6,464 nt of DNA from Spirosoma sp. (GTDB lineage Bacteria; Bacteroidota; Bacteroidia; Cytophagales; Spirosomataceae). The DNA lies in the NCBI GenBank assembly GCA_025351545.1, contig JANXVQ010001016.1, positions 1 to 6,464 on the forward strand, read 5' to 3'. Position 1 is the first letter of the stretch, and each line of letters starts with the position of its first letter. The position numbers and the translations under genes are program-made. Of this stretch, positions 1 to 5,843 are shown piece after piece. The notes beneath the pieces are model-generated. The model had not been told where the DNA came from, did not search any database, and saw only the letters and a program-made list of their open reading frames with translations.

Positions 1-70
1 TGAGAGATAGAAAAGGCGATATTGTGGCCCATTGGTAGTCGGTCAGTTCCATAAACTGTTTGGTCATCAT
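1..70 (-). CDS. IS5-type transposase, N-terminal fragment (runs off left edge)
   Basis: Read on the minus strand from ATG at 70-68, an open frame runs to the window edge. From the internal Met at 52-50 it reads MELTDYQWATISPFLSL. The L-T-D-x-Q-W-x-x-I-x-P-x-L pattern is the opening of the DUF4096-like N-terminal domain of IS5-family transposases, which move insertion sequences with a DDE catalytic core. That core would lie outside the window, so whether the gene is intact cannot be judged. The start may be any of three in-frame Met codons (70, 67 or 52), and none has a clear ribosome binding site. An in-frame stop (TAG on the minus strand) lies at 136-134. The gene points away from the sigma factor operon. 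The call rests on about 17 residues and is therefore moderate. Confidence 0.5.
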   Translation of the reverse strand, partial: MMTKQFMELTDYQWATISPFLSL

Positions 71-136
71 CTTGTCGTTTGGCGACCACAAAGGTGACAC
101 GACTACCAGTCTTTTTCAATTCCCCAACACGTTCTA
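1..136 (-). mobile_element. End of an insertion sequence (IS5-like), boundary approximate
   Basis: The transposase start at 52-70 implies that the left end of an insertion sequence, in transposase orientation, lies a short way upstream, somewhere around 90-140. A possible terminal sequence on the minus strand begins near 133 (GAACGTGTTGGGGAATTG), preceded by TTA, which would fit a short target duplication. The partner inverted repeat is outside the window, so neither the boundary nor the duplication can be confirmed. The end coordinate is an estimate. Confidence 0.3.
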
Positions 137-447
137 AAGCACTATATTAAATTTTGCCATTTGTTTTGGCAGGTAGCTGCTTTTCGATGGAACAACGACT
201 GCTATCCTTACAACACTTGTTTTCTCTATTTCATTACTCGTATTTTCATTTTTGTGCTGATATTCAGAAGTATAGGTATAAGGCCAGATACGTTGGAAAG
301 ACTGTTGCAGAGCCTTAATCCGATGCTGCAAAACAGCCTGTTATGTAATCATTATGTACCTCACTGAACGGTATTTTTCCGGGCGATTAACGGGAAATAA
401 GTAGGCTGTTAACTTTTTTTGAAAGATATGCACCGGGAAAATAGTCG
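137..447. other. Non-coding stretch between insertion sequence and operon promoter
   Basis: No reading frame here looks like a gene. A 68-codon plus-strand frame at 161-367 has one hydrophobic stretch but no family resemblance. It overlaps an opposite-strand frame of 65 codons (331-134, TTG start) that is equally unconvincing. The right part, from about 370, is AT-rich and carries repeated CGGGAAAATA-like motifs described separately. A T-run at 414-420 is not preceded by a strong stem, so I do not call a terminator. Confidence 0.5.
372..445. repeat. Three CGGGAAAATA-like motifs upstream of the promoter
   Basis: Two direct copies, CGGGAAATAAGT at 391-402 and CGGGAAAATAGT at 434-445, match at 10 of 12 positions and start 43 bp apart, about four helical turns. 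A third copy lies in inverted orientation at 372-381, where the minus strand reads CGGAAAAATA and matches the 434 copy at 9 of 10 positions. They sit just upstream of the putative -35 at 449. They could be a regulator binding array or part of an ECF promoter. The sequences are seen directly and the role is inference. Confidence 0.35.
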
Positions 448-478
448 TTTGACTTTTCGAAAATTTGCATTTTACAAA
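448..478 (+). promoter_or_regulatory. Candidate promoter of the sigma-fecR-susCD operon
   Basis: TTGACT at 449-454 (inside TTTGACT, so a TTTG at 448-451 as in Bacteroidota -33 boxes) is followed 18 bp later by TACAAA at 473-478. The second half of the Bacteroidota consensus (TAnnTTTG) is matched only by its TA. A perfect 10-bp palindrome, TTTTCGAAAA at 454-463, overlaps the spacer and could be an operator. Initiation would fall near 485, about 20 bp before the leader ORF and about 60 bp before the sigma gene. Assigned by eye. Confidence 0.3.
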
Positions 479-507
479 TAAAAAATAAAAACCGATTGGG
501 GGATTAA

Positions 508-549
508 ATGAGTAAACTTGTCTTACCTCTACTAGACCCTTCGATTTAA
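508..549 (+). CDS. Possible 13-residue leader peptide ahead of the sigma gene
   Basis: ATG at 508 opens a 13-codon frame (MSKLVLPLLDPSI) whose TAA stop at 547-549 shares its last base with the ATG of the sigma factor gene (TAATG). A G-rich tract, GGGGGA at 498-503, lies four bases before the start and is the best Shine-Dalgarno-like element in this leader. Translation of this frame would deliver ribosomes onto the sigma start, so it may serve termination-reinitiation coupling. The peptide resembles no family I know. It could also be a chance frame, especially if the sigma gene really starts at 606. Confidence 0.25.
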   Translation: MSKLVLPLLDPSI

Positions 550-1229
550 TGCCTGCTAACGCATTCTCATTTCGGCAGCCTACTGACCCGGCACCCGCCG
601 GGCCAATGCCTTTACATCGGACCAATACCAACGCATCAATAGGTGTACCTGCCGATAACGAATTGTTTATCCGAAATGCATTTTCGACCGATCCCCGGCT
701 GGGGTGCGAACTTCTCTTCAGGCAGTACTTCGCCCCCTTGTGCAGCCATGCCATTCGTTTTGTATACGATCGGCAGGTTGCGGAAGATATAGTCGCTGAC
801 TTGTTCTTCACCTTCTATCAAAAAGAGCTTTACAAAAAAATTACTGGTTCTTACCGCGCGTATCTCTATCAGGCCGTGCGAAACCGCTCTTACAACTGTT
901 TGCGCTGGGAGTTGAATCGGCAGGAACCATTGCCCGATGATCTTGATCGACCCGATCTTGACGCTACTCAACCCGATCGCCTTTTGCAGCAAGACGAACT
1001 CTACCGGGCACTGGAGCAGGCGGTTCAGCAATTGTCGCCCCAACGGCAACGGGTGTTTTTACTGAGCCGATTTGAAGGTAAGTCCTATAAAGAGATTGCA
1101 GCAGAGATGAGTCTATCCCCGAAAACAGTCGAAAATCACTTGTTGCGGTCAATTTCCATCGTTCGGCAACTACTCCGGCAACAAAAACTGATTAGTTGTG
1201 GGCTGATTCTGCTAACGGTCTTATCGTAA
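549..1229 (+). CDS. ECF RNA polymerase sigma-70 factor (FecI-like, Bacteroidota type)
   Basis: A 226-residue extracytoplasmic-function sigma factor that should direct RNA polymerase to the promoter of the SusCD uptake genes. Region 2 spans about residues 53-119 and carries the family pattern LFRQYF...C...AIRF...AEDIVADLFFTFY (55-90), which binds core polymerase and the -10 element. Region 4 spans about 154-207, with a helix-turn-helix around KSYKEIAAEMSLSPKTVENH (178-197) for -35 recognition. An acidic Asp/Pro-rich linker (127-143) joins them. The typical family length is near 190-200 residues, so the first 19 residues may be extra. Met20 at 606 is a good alternative start, and an in-frame stop at 513 rules out anything longer. 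The C-terminus is hydrophobic (214-226, LISCGLILLTVLS), which is unusual for a soluble factor. The FecR-type partner gene follows after 24 bp. Family assignment is secure and the target promoters are inferred. Confidence 0.93.
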   Translation: MPANAFSFRQPTDPAPAGPMPLHRTNTNASIGVPADNELFIRNAFSTDPRLGCELLFRQYFAPLCSHAIRFVYDRQVAEDIVADLFFTFYQKELYKKITGSYRAYLYQAVRNRSYNCLRWELNRQEPLPDDLDRPDLDATQPDRLLQQDELYRALEQAVQQLSPQRQRVFLLSRFEGKSYKEIAAEMSLSPKTVENHLLRSISIVRQLLRQQKLISCGLILLTVLS

Positions 1230-1253
1230 CGCTCAACGACTTATCACCTCATC

Positions 1254-2273
1254 ATGGTCCCTACCAAAGAATTAATATTTACCTATTTCGCCGGGCACGC
1301 AACGTCTGTTCAGCAGAACGTTATTGGTGAATGGCTGACTCAGCCCGACAGTCGGGAAACGTATTTCCAATGGCTTGACGAATGGGAACGCAGTTTTCCA
1401 CAATACACGCCTAATGTTGTCAATCATCTCGATCAGTTCCGGCAACGACTCGACACGCCTACCGAAAATAAACCCCGGTTTTTACGACCGTTTTCCGATG
1501 AGTCACGCCTGGTCTGGCCCCCCCGTCGCTGGTTGGTAGCCGCAACAGTTACCATCACATTGCTTGCTGGTAGCTGGTTATTCAGAGAGCCATTGTTGTA
1601 CGATACGATTACTACGGGGCCACACCAACTTCGTTCGCTAAACCTGCCAGACGGTTCGACTGTGGCCCTCAACAGTAATTCATCTTTACAAATGCCACGC
1701 ATCGGTTATGGCTGGCTTTCGCGCAGGATTGTTCTAACGGGCGATGCCGTCTTTAACATAAAACATCTTTCAGACAACCAGCCATTTGTCGTTCAGGCTA
1801 CCGATGGGCTGGAGGTAGAGGTTCTGGGTACAGAATTTTCGGTACGTAGCCGGGCGACCCGCGCCGAGGTCGTTCTCAAACGAGGTAAAGTAAATCTGCA
1901 TTATACAGCTGACAATCAGCTAATTCAACATTTATTAATGAAGCCCGGCGACCGGGTTACGCTCGATGGACACGGTTCTTTACGCTTGCAGGATCGGGTT
2001 GATACGACCCGGTTTGCTCACTGGCGCTACCGGCTATTCAGTTTCAATAATACATCCCTCCGCGATGTAGTGAGCCAGATACACACGGTTTTCGGCGTAA
2101 CCGTACAGCTTTCCGATTCAGCCCTGGCCCGCCGAACGCTCACGGGAACCATCCGCGCCGGGTCATCCGACGAACTAGCCGAAGCTCTTGCTGAACTGCT
2201 CAATCTGCGGGTCAGCCGTCGAGACCAGAATCTTATTTTTTCAACTGCTACCGAAACCCAAATTACTCAATGA
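1254..2273 (+). CDS. FecR-type transmembrane anti-sigma factor
   Basis: A 339-residue inner-membrane regulator that should hold the upstream sigma factor until the outer-membrane receptor signals. Residues 1-50 form a short cytoplasmic anti-sigma region of the usual type (LIFTYFAGHATSVQQNVIGEW, 8-28, then acidic/aromatic residues). A single membrane segment lies at 93-110 (WLVAATVTITLLAGSWLF) after a Pro-Pro-Arg-Arg stop, giving a cytoplasmic N-terminus and periplasmic C-terminus. The FecR domain spans about 117-215 (LPDGSTVALNSNSSL 131-145, LTGDAVFNIK 161-170, VEVLGTEFSVRS 188-199, VVLKRGKVNL 206-215). Residues about 258-330 match the DUF4974 (STN-like) domain common in Bacteroidota FecR proteins. 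The length is normal for the family. Its stop codon overlaps the susC-like start as ATGA, so the two are probably translationally coupled. Whether release needs proteolysis of the anti-sigma factor cannot be seen from sequence. Confidence 0.95.
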   Translation: MVPTKELIFTYFAGHATSVQQNVIGEWLTQPDSRETYFQWLDEWERSFPQYTPNVVNHLDQFRQRLDTPTENKPRFLRPFSDESRLVWPPRRWLVAATVTITLLAGSWLFREPLLYDTITTGPHQLRSLNLPDGSTVALNSNSSLQMPRIGYGWLSRRIVLTGDAVFNIKHLSDNQPFVVQATDGLEVEVLGTEFSVRSRATRAEVVLKRGKVNLHYTADNQLIQHLLMKPGDRVTLDGHGSLRLQDRVDTTRFAHWRYRLFSFNNTSLRDVVSQIHTVFGVTVQLSDSALARRTLTGTIRAGSSDELAEALAELLNLRVSRRDQNLIFSTATETQITQ

Positions 2274-5200
2274 GAAAATCGCTACCCCTTGCGTTGGTTA
2301 CCAGTTGGCTGCTTAGTGTTGGTTATGGCCATACTGTGGCTCAAACGCTGGCTTTTGCCCGAACCACCCAGCATGCCGATAATACACAACCCGGCAGAGG
2401 CAACAGTACTTTTGTTGCTAATCAGCCACTTAAACAAACGTTGTTGCAACTCAAAGAGCATTATGGCGTTGATATTCTGTTCGAAGAATCGGTTATTGCC
2501 CGGCATCTCAGCCCGCTCGAACCACTTAATTTAAAGGCTCGGCTCGAAACGAATCTGAATGCATTGTTAAAACCCTATGGACTGCGCTTTAAAAAACTAG
2601 GTTCCGGGGCCTATCTGATTCTACCGCCCAAAAACAGTGACCGGGCAATTATCAGCCTGCCGGAACCGCCGGCAACCGCAACAACCGGACCTGTCGCACT
2701 CTTTGGCCTGACTAATTTATCCACTGTTCAGCCAACTGAAATCACTCAGACAGACGTGCGAATAAACGGGCGTGTTACAAACGAAACGGGCGAAGCGTTG
2801 CCGGGTGTGAGTGTAGTGGTTAAAGGATCGCCCCGAGGCACGACTACCGACGTTCAGGGCCGCTACCAACTTAGCGTTCCGACAGAAGCCGTCACGCTGG
2901 TATTCAGTTTTGTGGGCTATGTTAGTCAGGAACAGGTTGTGCGTAATCAATCGGTCATTGATATACAGCTAGTGCCGGATAATAAATCCTTAAATGAGGT
3001 GGTTGTTGTCGGCTACGGGCAGGTCAAAAAAAGTGATCTGACTGGTTCGGTAGCCACGGTGCCCATCGAAGAAATTCGTAAAGTGGCCGTAACCTCACTC
3101 GATCAGGCATTACAAGGGCGGGCGGCCGGTGTACAGATCACCCAGAACTCGGGCGCACCGGGCGGAACAACAAGTATCCGTATTCGGGGTGGCAACTCAA
3201 TTCAGGGTGATAACGAGCCGCTGTATGTCATTGATGGGATTCCGTTTAAAAACGACGGGGCCAGTAGCGGAAGCAATTTCAACGTATTGAGTACGCTCAA
3301 CCCCAGCGATATTGAGTCGATGTCGGTTTTGAAAGACGCATCTTCTACGGCCATATACGGGTCGCGAGGGTCGAATGGAGTGGTGATTATTACGACCAAA
3401 CGGGGCAAGGCTGGCAAATCGACGATTAACTTCGATACCTATTATGGTATTCAGACGGTTCGTCGGAAATACCCGGTACTCAATAGTCGGGAGTATGCTC
3501 AATTTGTGAATGACGCCAACACGAACGAAGGCCGTCCGGCAGTTTATTCGCAAGCGCAGGTCGATGCATTTGGCGTAGGAACCGACTGGCAGAATGAGAT
3601 TTTCCAACAGGCGCCCATCCGGAATTACCAACTCTCGATGAGTGGGGGCGATGAACGGACGCAGTACTCCATTGCGGGCGGCTACTTTAAGCAGGGCGGC
3701 ATTATTGTCAACTCCGATTTCGACCGGTATTCGTTCAGAATTAATTTAGATCGCAAGCTGACCAATAAAATTAAAATTGGTAATAGTCTGACTATCAATC
3801 GGACGGTTACCAACCAGGCCCGTTCTGACGGAGATTTAGGGAGCTCTGGGTTAGTGACGATTGCCGCCCTGCAGTTTCCGTCTATACTGCCGGTTCGTAA
3901 TGCAGATGGAACCTACCTGCTGACAGATCCTGCCTTGCCATTCACGGCTGATAATCCAGTCGCGCTGGCCCGTGACAATAAAAACCGGACTACCGCTTAC
4001 CGTATTTTTGGCAGTGTCTTTGGTGATTATCAGATTATTGACGGGCTGAATCTGCGCGTATCGCTCGGCATTGATGGAATATTGCAAAAACAGGATTCAT
4101 ACCTGCCGCGATCGGTATCGAGTGGGCTGGCGCAGGGCGGAGCTGCTTCAATTTATAATAGCCAGTCGATCACATGGCTGAATGAAAACCTGCTGACCTA
4201 CACCCGCACGTTCAATAGTATTCACAACGTAACGGCATTGCTGGGCTACACGCAACAGGCCAACCGAACGGAATCAAGTAGAGCACAGGCCCGTAATTTT
4301 GTGAATGATAATTTAGGCTCAGGCAATCTTGCATCGGGTTCTGTGCCGCTCATACCCGAATCGGGCATTGGAACCTGGGGTTTGCAATCTTATCTGGCCC
4401 GAATCAATTACGGTTATAAAGATAGATACCTGTTTACGGCTTCGTTTCGAACCGATGGCTCTTCCCGTTTTGGTAATAATAAACGATATGGTTATTTCCC
4501 TTCGGCGGCCCTGGCCTGGCGGGTATCGGAAGAAGGATTTATGAAAAACAATCGGGTTGTCAATGATCTGAAACTGAGAGTAACATACGGCTCTACCGGT
4601 AATCAGGACGGTATTGGCAACTACCCGTCCTATTCGTTGCTCGCCACTCAGAATTATGTTTTTGGAAACACAGTTTCAACCGGTTTGGGGCCTAATCAGA
4701 TTGCAAATCCTGATCTGTCGTGGGAAGCCACCTCTCAGGCCGACCTGGGTGTAGATGTTGGTTTCCTGAATAACCGGATCACATTAACGGCCGATGTGTA
4801 TCTGAAACGCACGAAAGACTTGCTGCTAAATGTAACATTACCAAGCACATCCGGGTTTTCAAGCGCGATCAAAAATCTCGGTAAAGTCGAAAATAAAGGA
4901 ATTGAACTGAGTATTTCGTCGCGCAATATAGACGGGGCTTTCAAGTGGAACACCGACCTTAATTTTGCGCTCAACCGAAACAAAGTGCTTGATATTGGCG
5001 GTGCCCCGCAGATATTCGCCGGGAATGTGGCCAATATTGGGCAGGGCCTGAATTCGGGAATTATTCGGGTGGGCGAACCGCTGGGATCGTTCTTTGGCTA
5101 CGTTACGAATGGCCTGTATCAAACGACCGATGAACTAACGGCTCTGACTGATCCACAGGCCAGGAAACCCGGCGACCGCAAATACCTTGACCTGAATGGG

Positions 5201-5743
5201 GATAAGAAAATTGATGATAATGACCGGACAATTATTGGTCTGGCACAACCCAAATTTATCGGTGGTTTTAGCAATACGTTCTCCTACAAAGGTGTAGAGC
5301 TGACGGCTTTCTTTCAGGGTGTTTATGGGAACAACATCCTGAATGCCAACCGGTACGAACTGGAATACCTGAACGCTACGACCAATCAGGACCGGGACGT
5401 GCTGAACCGCTGGACGCCAACGAATACCAACACCGATATTCCGCGCGCATCAACGACCCGCCCCGCTAACCGCGTATCGACCCGGCAAATTGAAGACGGC
5501 TCGTACCTCCGACTGAAGAACATTCAGTTAGCATATAATTTACCAGCCTCGGTACTCAAAACCCTGAAAATTCAGTCAATACGGGTGTATGCAACCGCGC
5601 AGAACTACCTGACCTGGACTAGCTATTCGGGCTATGATCCGGAAGTAAACCGGTTTGGCCAGGATAGTCGAAGTCAGGGATTTGACTATGCCAGCTATCC
5701 GGCTGCCAAAACAATCCTTTTCGGACTTAACGTTGGTTTTTAA
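2270..5743 (+). CDS. SusC-family TonB-dependent outer-membrane transporter with STN signalling domain
   Basis: An 1157-residue SusC/RagA-type receptor that imports ligand, probably a glycan fragment, across the outer membrane using TonB energy and a SusD lid. A signal peptide covers about 1-24 (Arg2-Lys3, hydrophobic 5-18, TVA before the likely cut). An STN domain at about 47-118 (NQPLKQTLLQLKEHYGVDIL at 51-70) marks it as a transducer that contacts FecR in the periplasm. After a Pro/Thr-rich linker (119-160) comes a carboxypeptidase-regulatory-like domain (164-235; GRVTNETGEALPGVSVVVKG at 167-186). The NEVVVVGYGQVKKSDLTGSV stretch (242-261) is typical of the family at the TonB-box region. 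The plug covers about 264-380 (SIRIRGGNS, PLYVIDGIPF, SDIESMSVLKDASSTAIYGS). The barrel runs from about 385 to the terminal Phe1157. An acidic DLNGDKKIDDNDR loop (974-986) resembles a calcium-binding loop often seen in this family. The start overlaps the fecR-like stop by 4 bp. No frameshift is visible. The substrate is unknown. Confidence 0.97.
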   Translation: MRKSLPLALVTSWLLSVGYGHTVAQTLAFARTTQHADNTQPGRGNSTFVANQPLKQTLLQLKEHYGVDILFEESVIARHLSPLEPLNLKARLETNLNALLKPYGLRFKKLGSGAYLILPPKNSDRAIISLPEPPATATTGPVALFGLTNLSTVQPTEITQTDVRINGRVTNETGEALPGVSVVVKGSPRGTTTDVQGRYQLSVPTEAVTLVFSFVGYVSQEQVVRNQSVIDIQLVPDNKSLNEVVVVGYGQVKKSDLTGSVATVPIEEIRKVAVTSLDQALQGRAAGVQITQNSGAPGGTTSIRIRGGNSIQGDNEPLYVIDGIPFKNDGASSGSNFNVLSTLNPSDIESMSVLKDASSTAIYGSRGSNGVVIITTKRGKAGKSTINFDTYYGIQTVRRKYPVLNSREYAQFVNDANTNEGRPAVYSQAQVDAFGVGTDWQNEIFQQAPIRNYQLSMSGGDERTQYSIAGGYFKQGGIIVNSDFDRYSFRINLDRKLTNKIKIGNSLTINRTVTNQARSDGDLGSSGLVTIAALQFPSILPVRNADGTYLLTDPALPFTADNPVALARDNKNRTTAYRIFGSVFGDYQIIDGLNLRVSLGIDGILQKQDSYLPRSVSSGLAQGGAASIYNSQSITWLNENLLTYTRTFNSIHNVTALLGYTQQANRTESSRAQARNFVNDNLGSGNLASGSVPLIPESGIGTWGLQSYLARINYGYKDRYLFTASFRTDGSSRFGNNKRYGYFPSAALAWRVSEEGFMKNNRVVNDLKLRVTYGSTGNQDGIGNYPSYSLLATQNYVFGNTVSTGLGPNQIANPDLSWEATSQADLGVDVGFLNNRITLTADVYLKRTKDLLLNVTLPSTSGFSSAIKNLGKVENKGIELSISSRNIDGAFKWNTDLNFALNRNKVLDIGGAPQIFAGNVANIGQGLNSGIIRVGEPLGSFFGYVTNGLYQTTDELTALTDPQARKPGDRKYLDLNGDKKIDDNDRTIIGLAQPKFIGGFSNTFSYKGVELTAFFQGVYGNNILNANRYELEYLNATTNQDRDVLNRWTPTNTNTDIPRASTTRPANRVSTRQIEDGSYLRLKNIQLAYNLPASVLKTLKIQSIRVYATAQNYLTWTSYSGYDPEVNRFGQDSRSQGFDYASYPAAKTILFGLNVGF

Positions 5744-5745
5744 AA

Positions 5746-5825
5746 GAATGATGAATGATAAAACACAGTGCCATACTCACACGTGTTGCCGGTTAGCAGC
5801 TCATTCATAACTCATCATTCGTCAT
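5746..5825. repeat. Overlapping inverted repeats in the susC-susD spacer
   Basis: GAATGATGA at 5746-5754 pairs perfectly with TCATCATTC at 5812-5820. The overlapping ATGAATGA at 5751-5758 pairs perfectly with TCATTCAT at 5801-5808. The two full stems share 5751-5754, so they are alternatives, or they merge as one stem with a 7-base bulge. The loop also contains an 8-bp palindrome, ACACGTGT, at 5779-5786. No T-run follows, so this is not a classical intrinsic terminator. It could stabilise or process the mRNA between the two genes, tune susD expression, or be a small dispersed repeat. Confidence 0.5.
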
Positions 5826-5833
5826 AAAAAAAA
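5826..5833 (+). promoter_or_regulatory. A-rich translation-initiation leader of the susD-like gene
   Basis: A run of eight A lies 10 bases before the susD-like ATG and no Shine-Dalgarno motif is present. Many Bacteroidota genes start translation from A-rich leaders without a Shine-Dalgarno sequence, so this fits the start at 5844. Confidence 0.3.
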
Positions 5834-5843
5834 CTCTTTCGCC

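Noticed and set aside
161..367. 68-codon plus-strand frame with a hydrophobic stretch, and an opposite 65-codon frame at 134-331
   Set aside because: The two overlap on opposite strands, neither resembles a family or has a ribosome binding site, and the minus frame needs a TTG start. The stretch is best treated as non-coding.
376..420. TTTCC/GGAAA pairing (376-380 with 393-397) followed by a T-run at 414-420, as a possible terminator
   Set aside because: The stem is only 5 bp with a 12-base loop, and the T-run is 16 bases away, so it does not fit an intrinsic terminator.
341..1152. Long minus-strand frames opposite the sigma gene (341-811, 636-1049, 964-1152)
   Set aside because: They lie antisense to a clear sigma factor gene and their translations show no family pattern. 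They are shadows of its codon use.
5189..5227. DLNGDKKIDDNDR loop in SusC resembling a dockerin or EF-hand calcium site
   Set aside because: An acidic loop of this form is common near the C-terminal part of SusC-family barrels, so it does not mark a fused dockerin or a new function.
2270..5743. Any frameshift or missing domain in the SusC-like gene
   Set aside because: Signal peptide, STN, regulatory-like domain, plug and barrel through the terminal Phe are all present in one uninterrupted frame.
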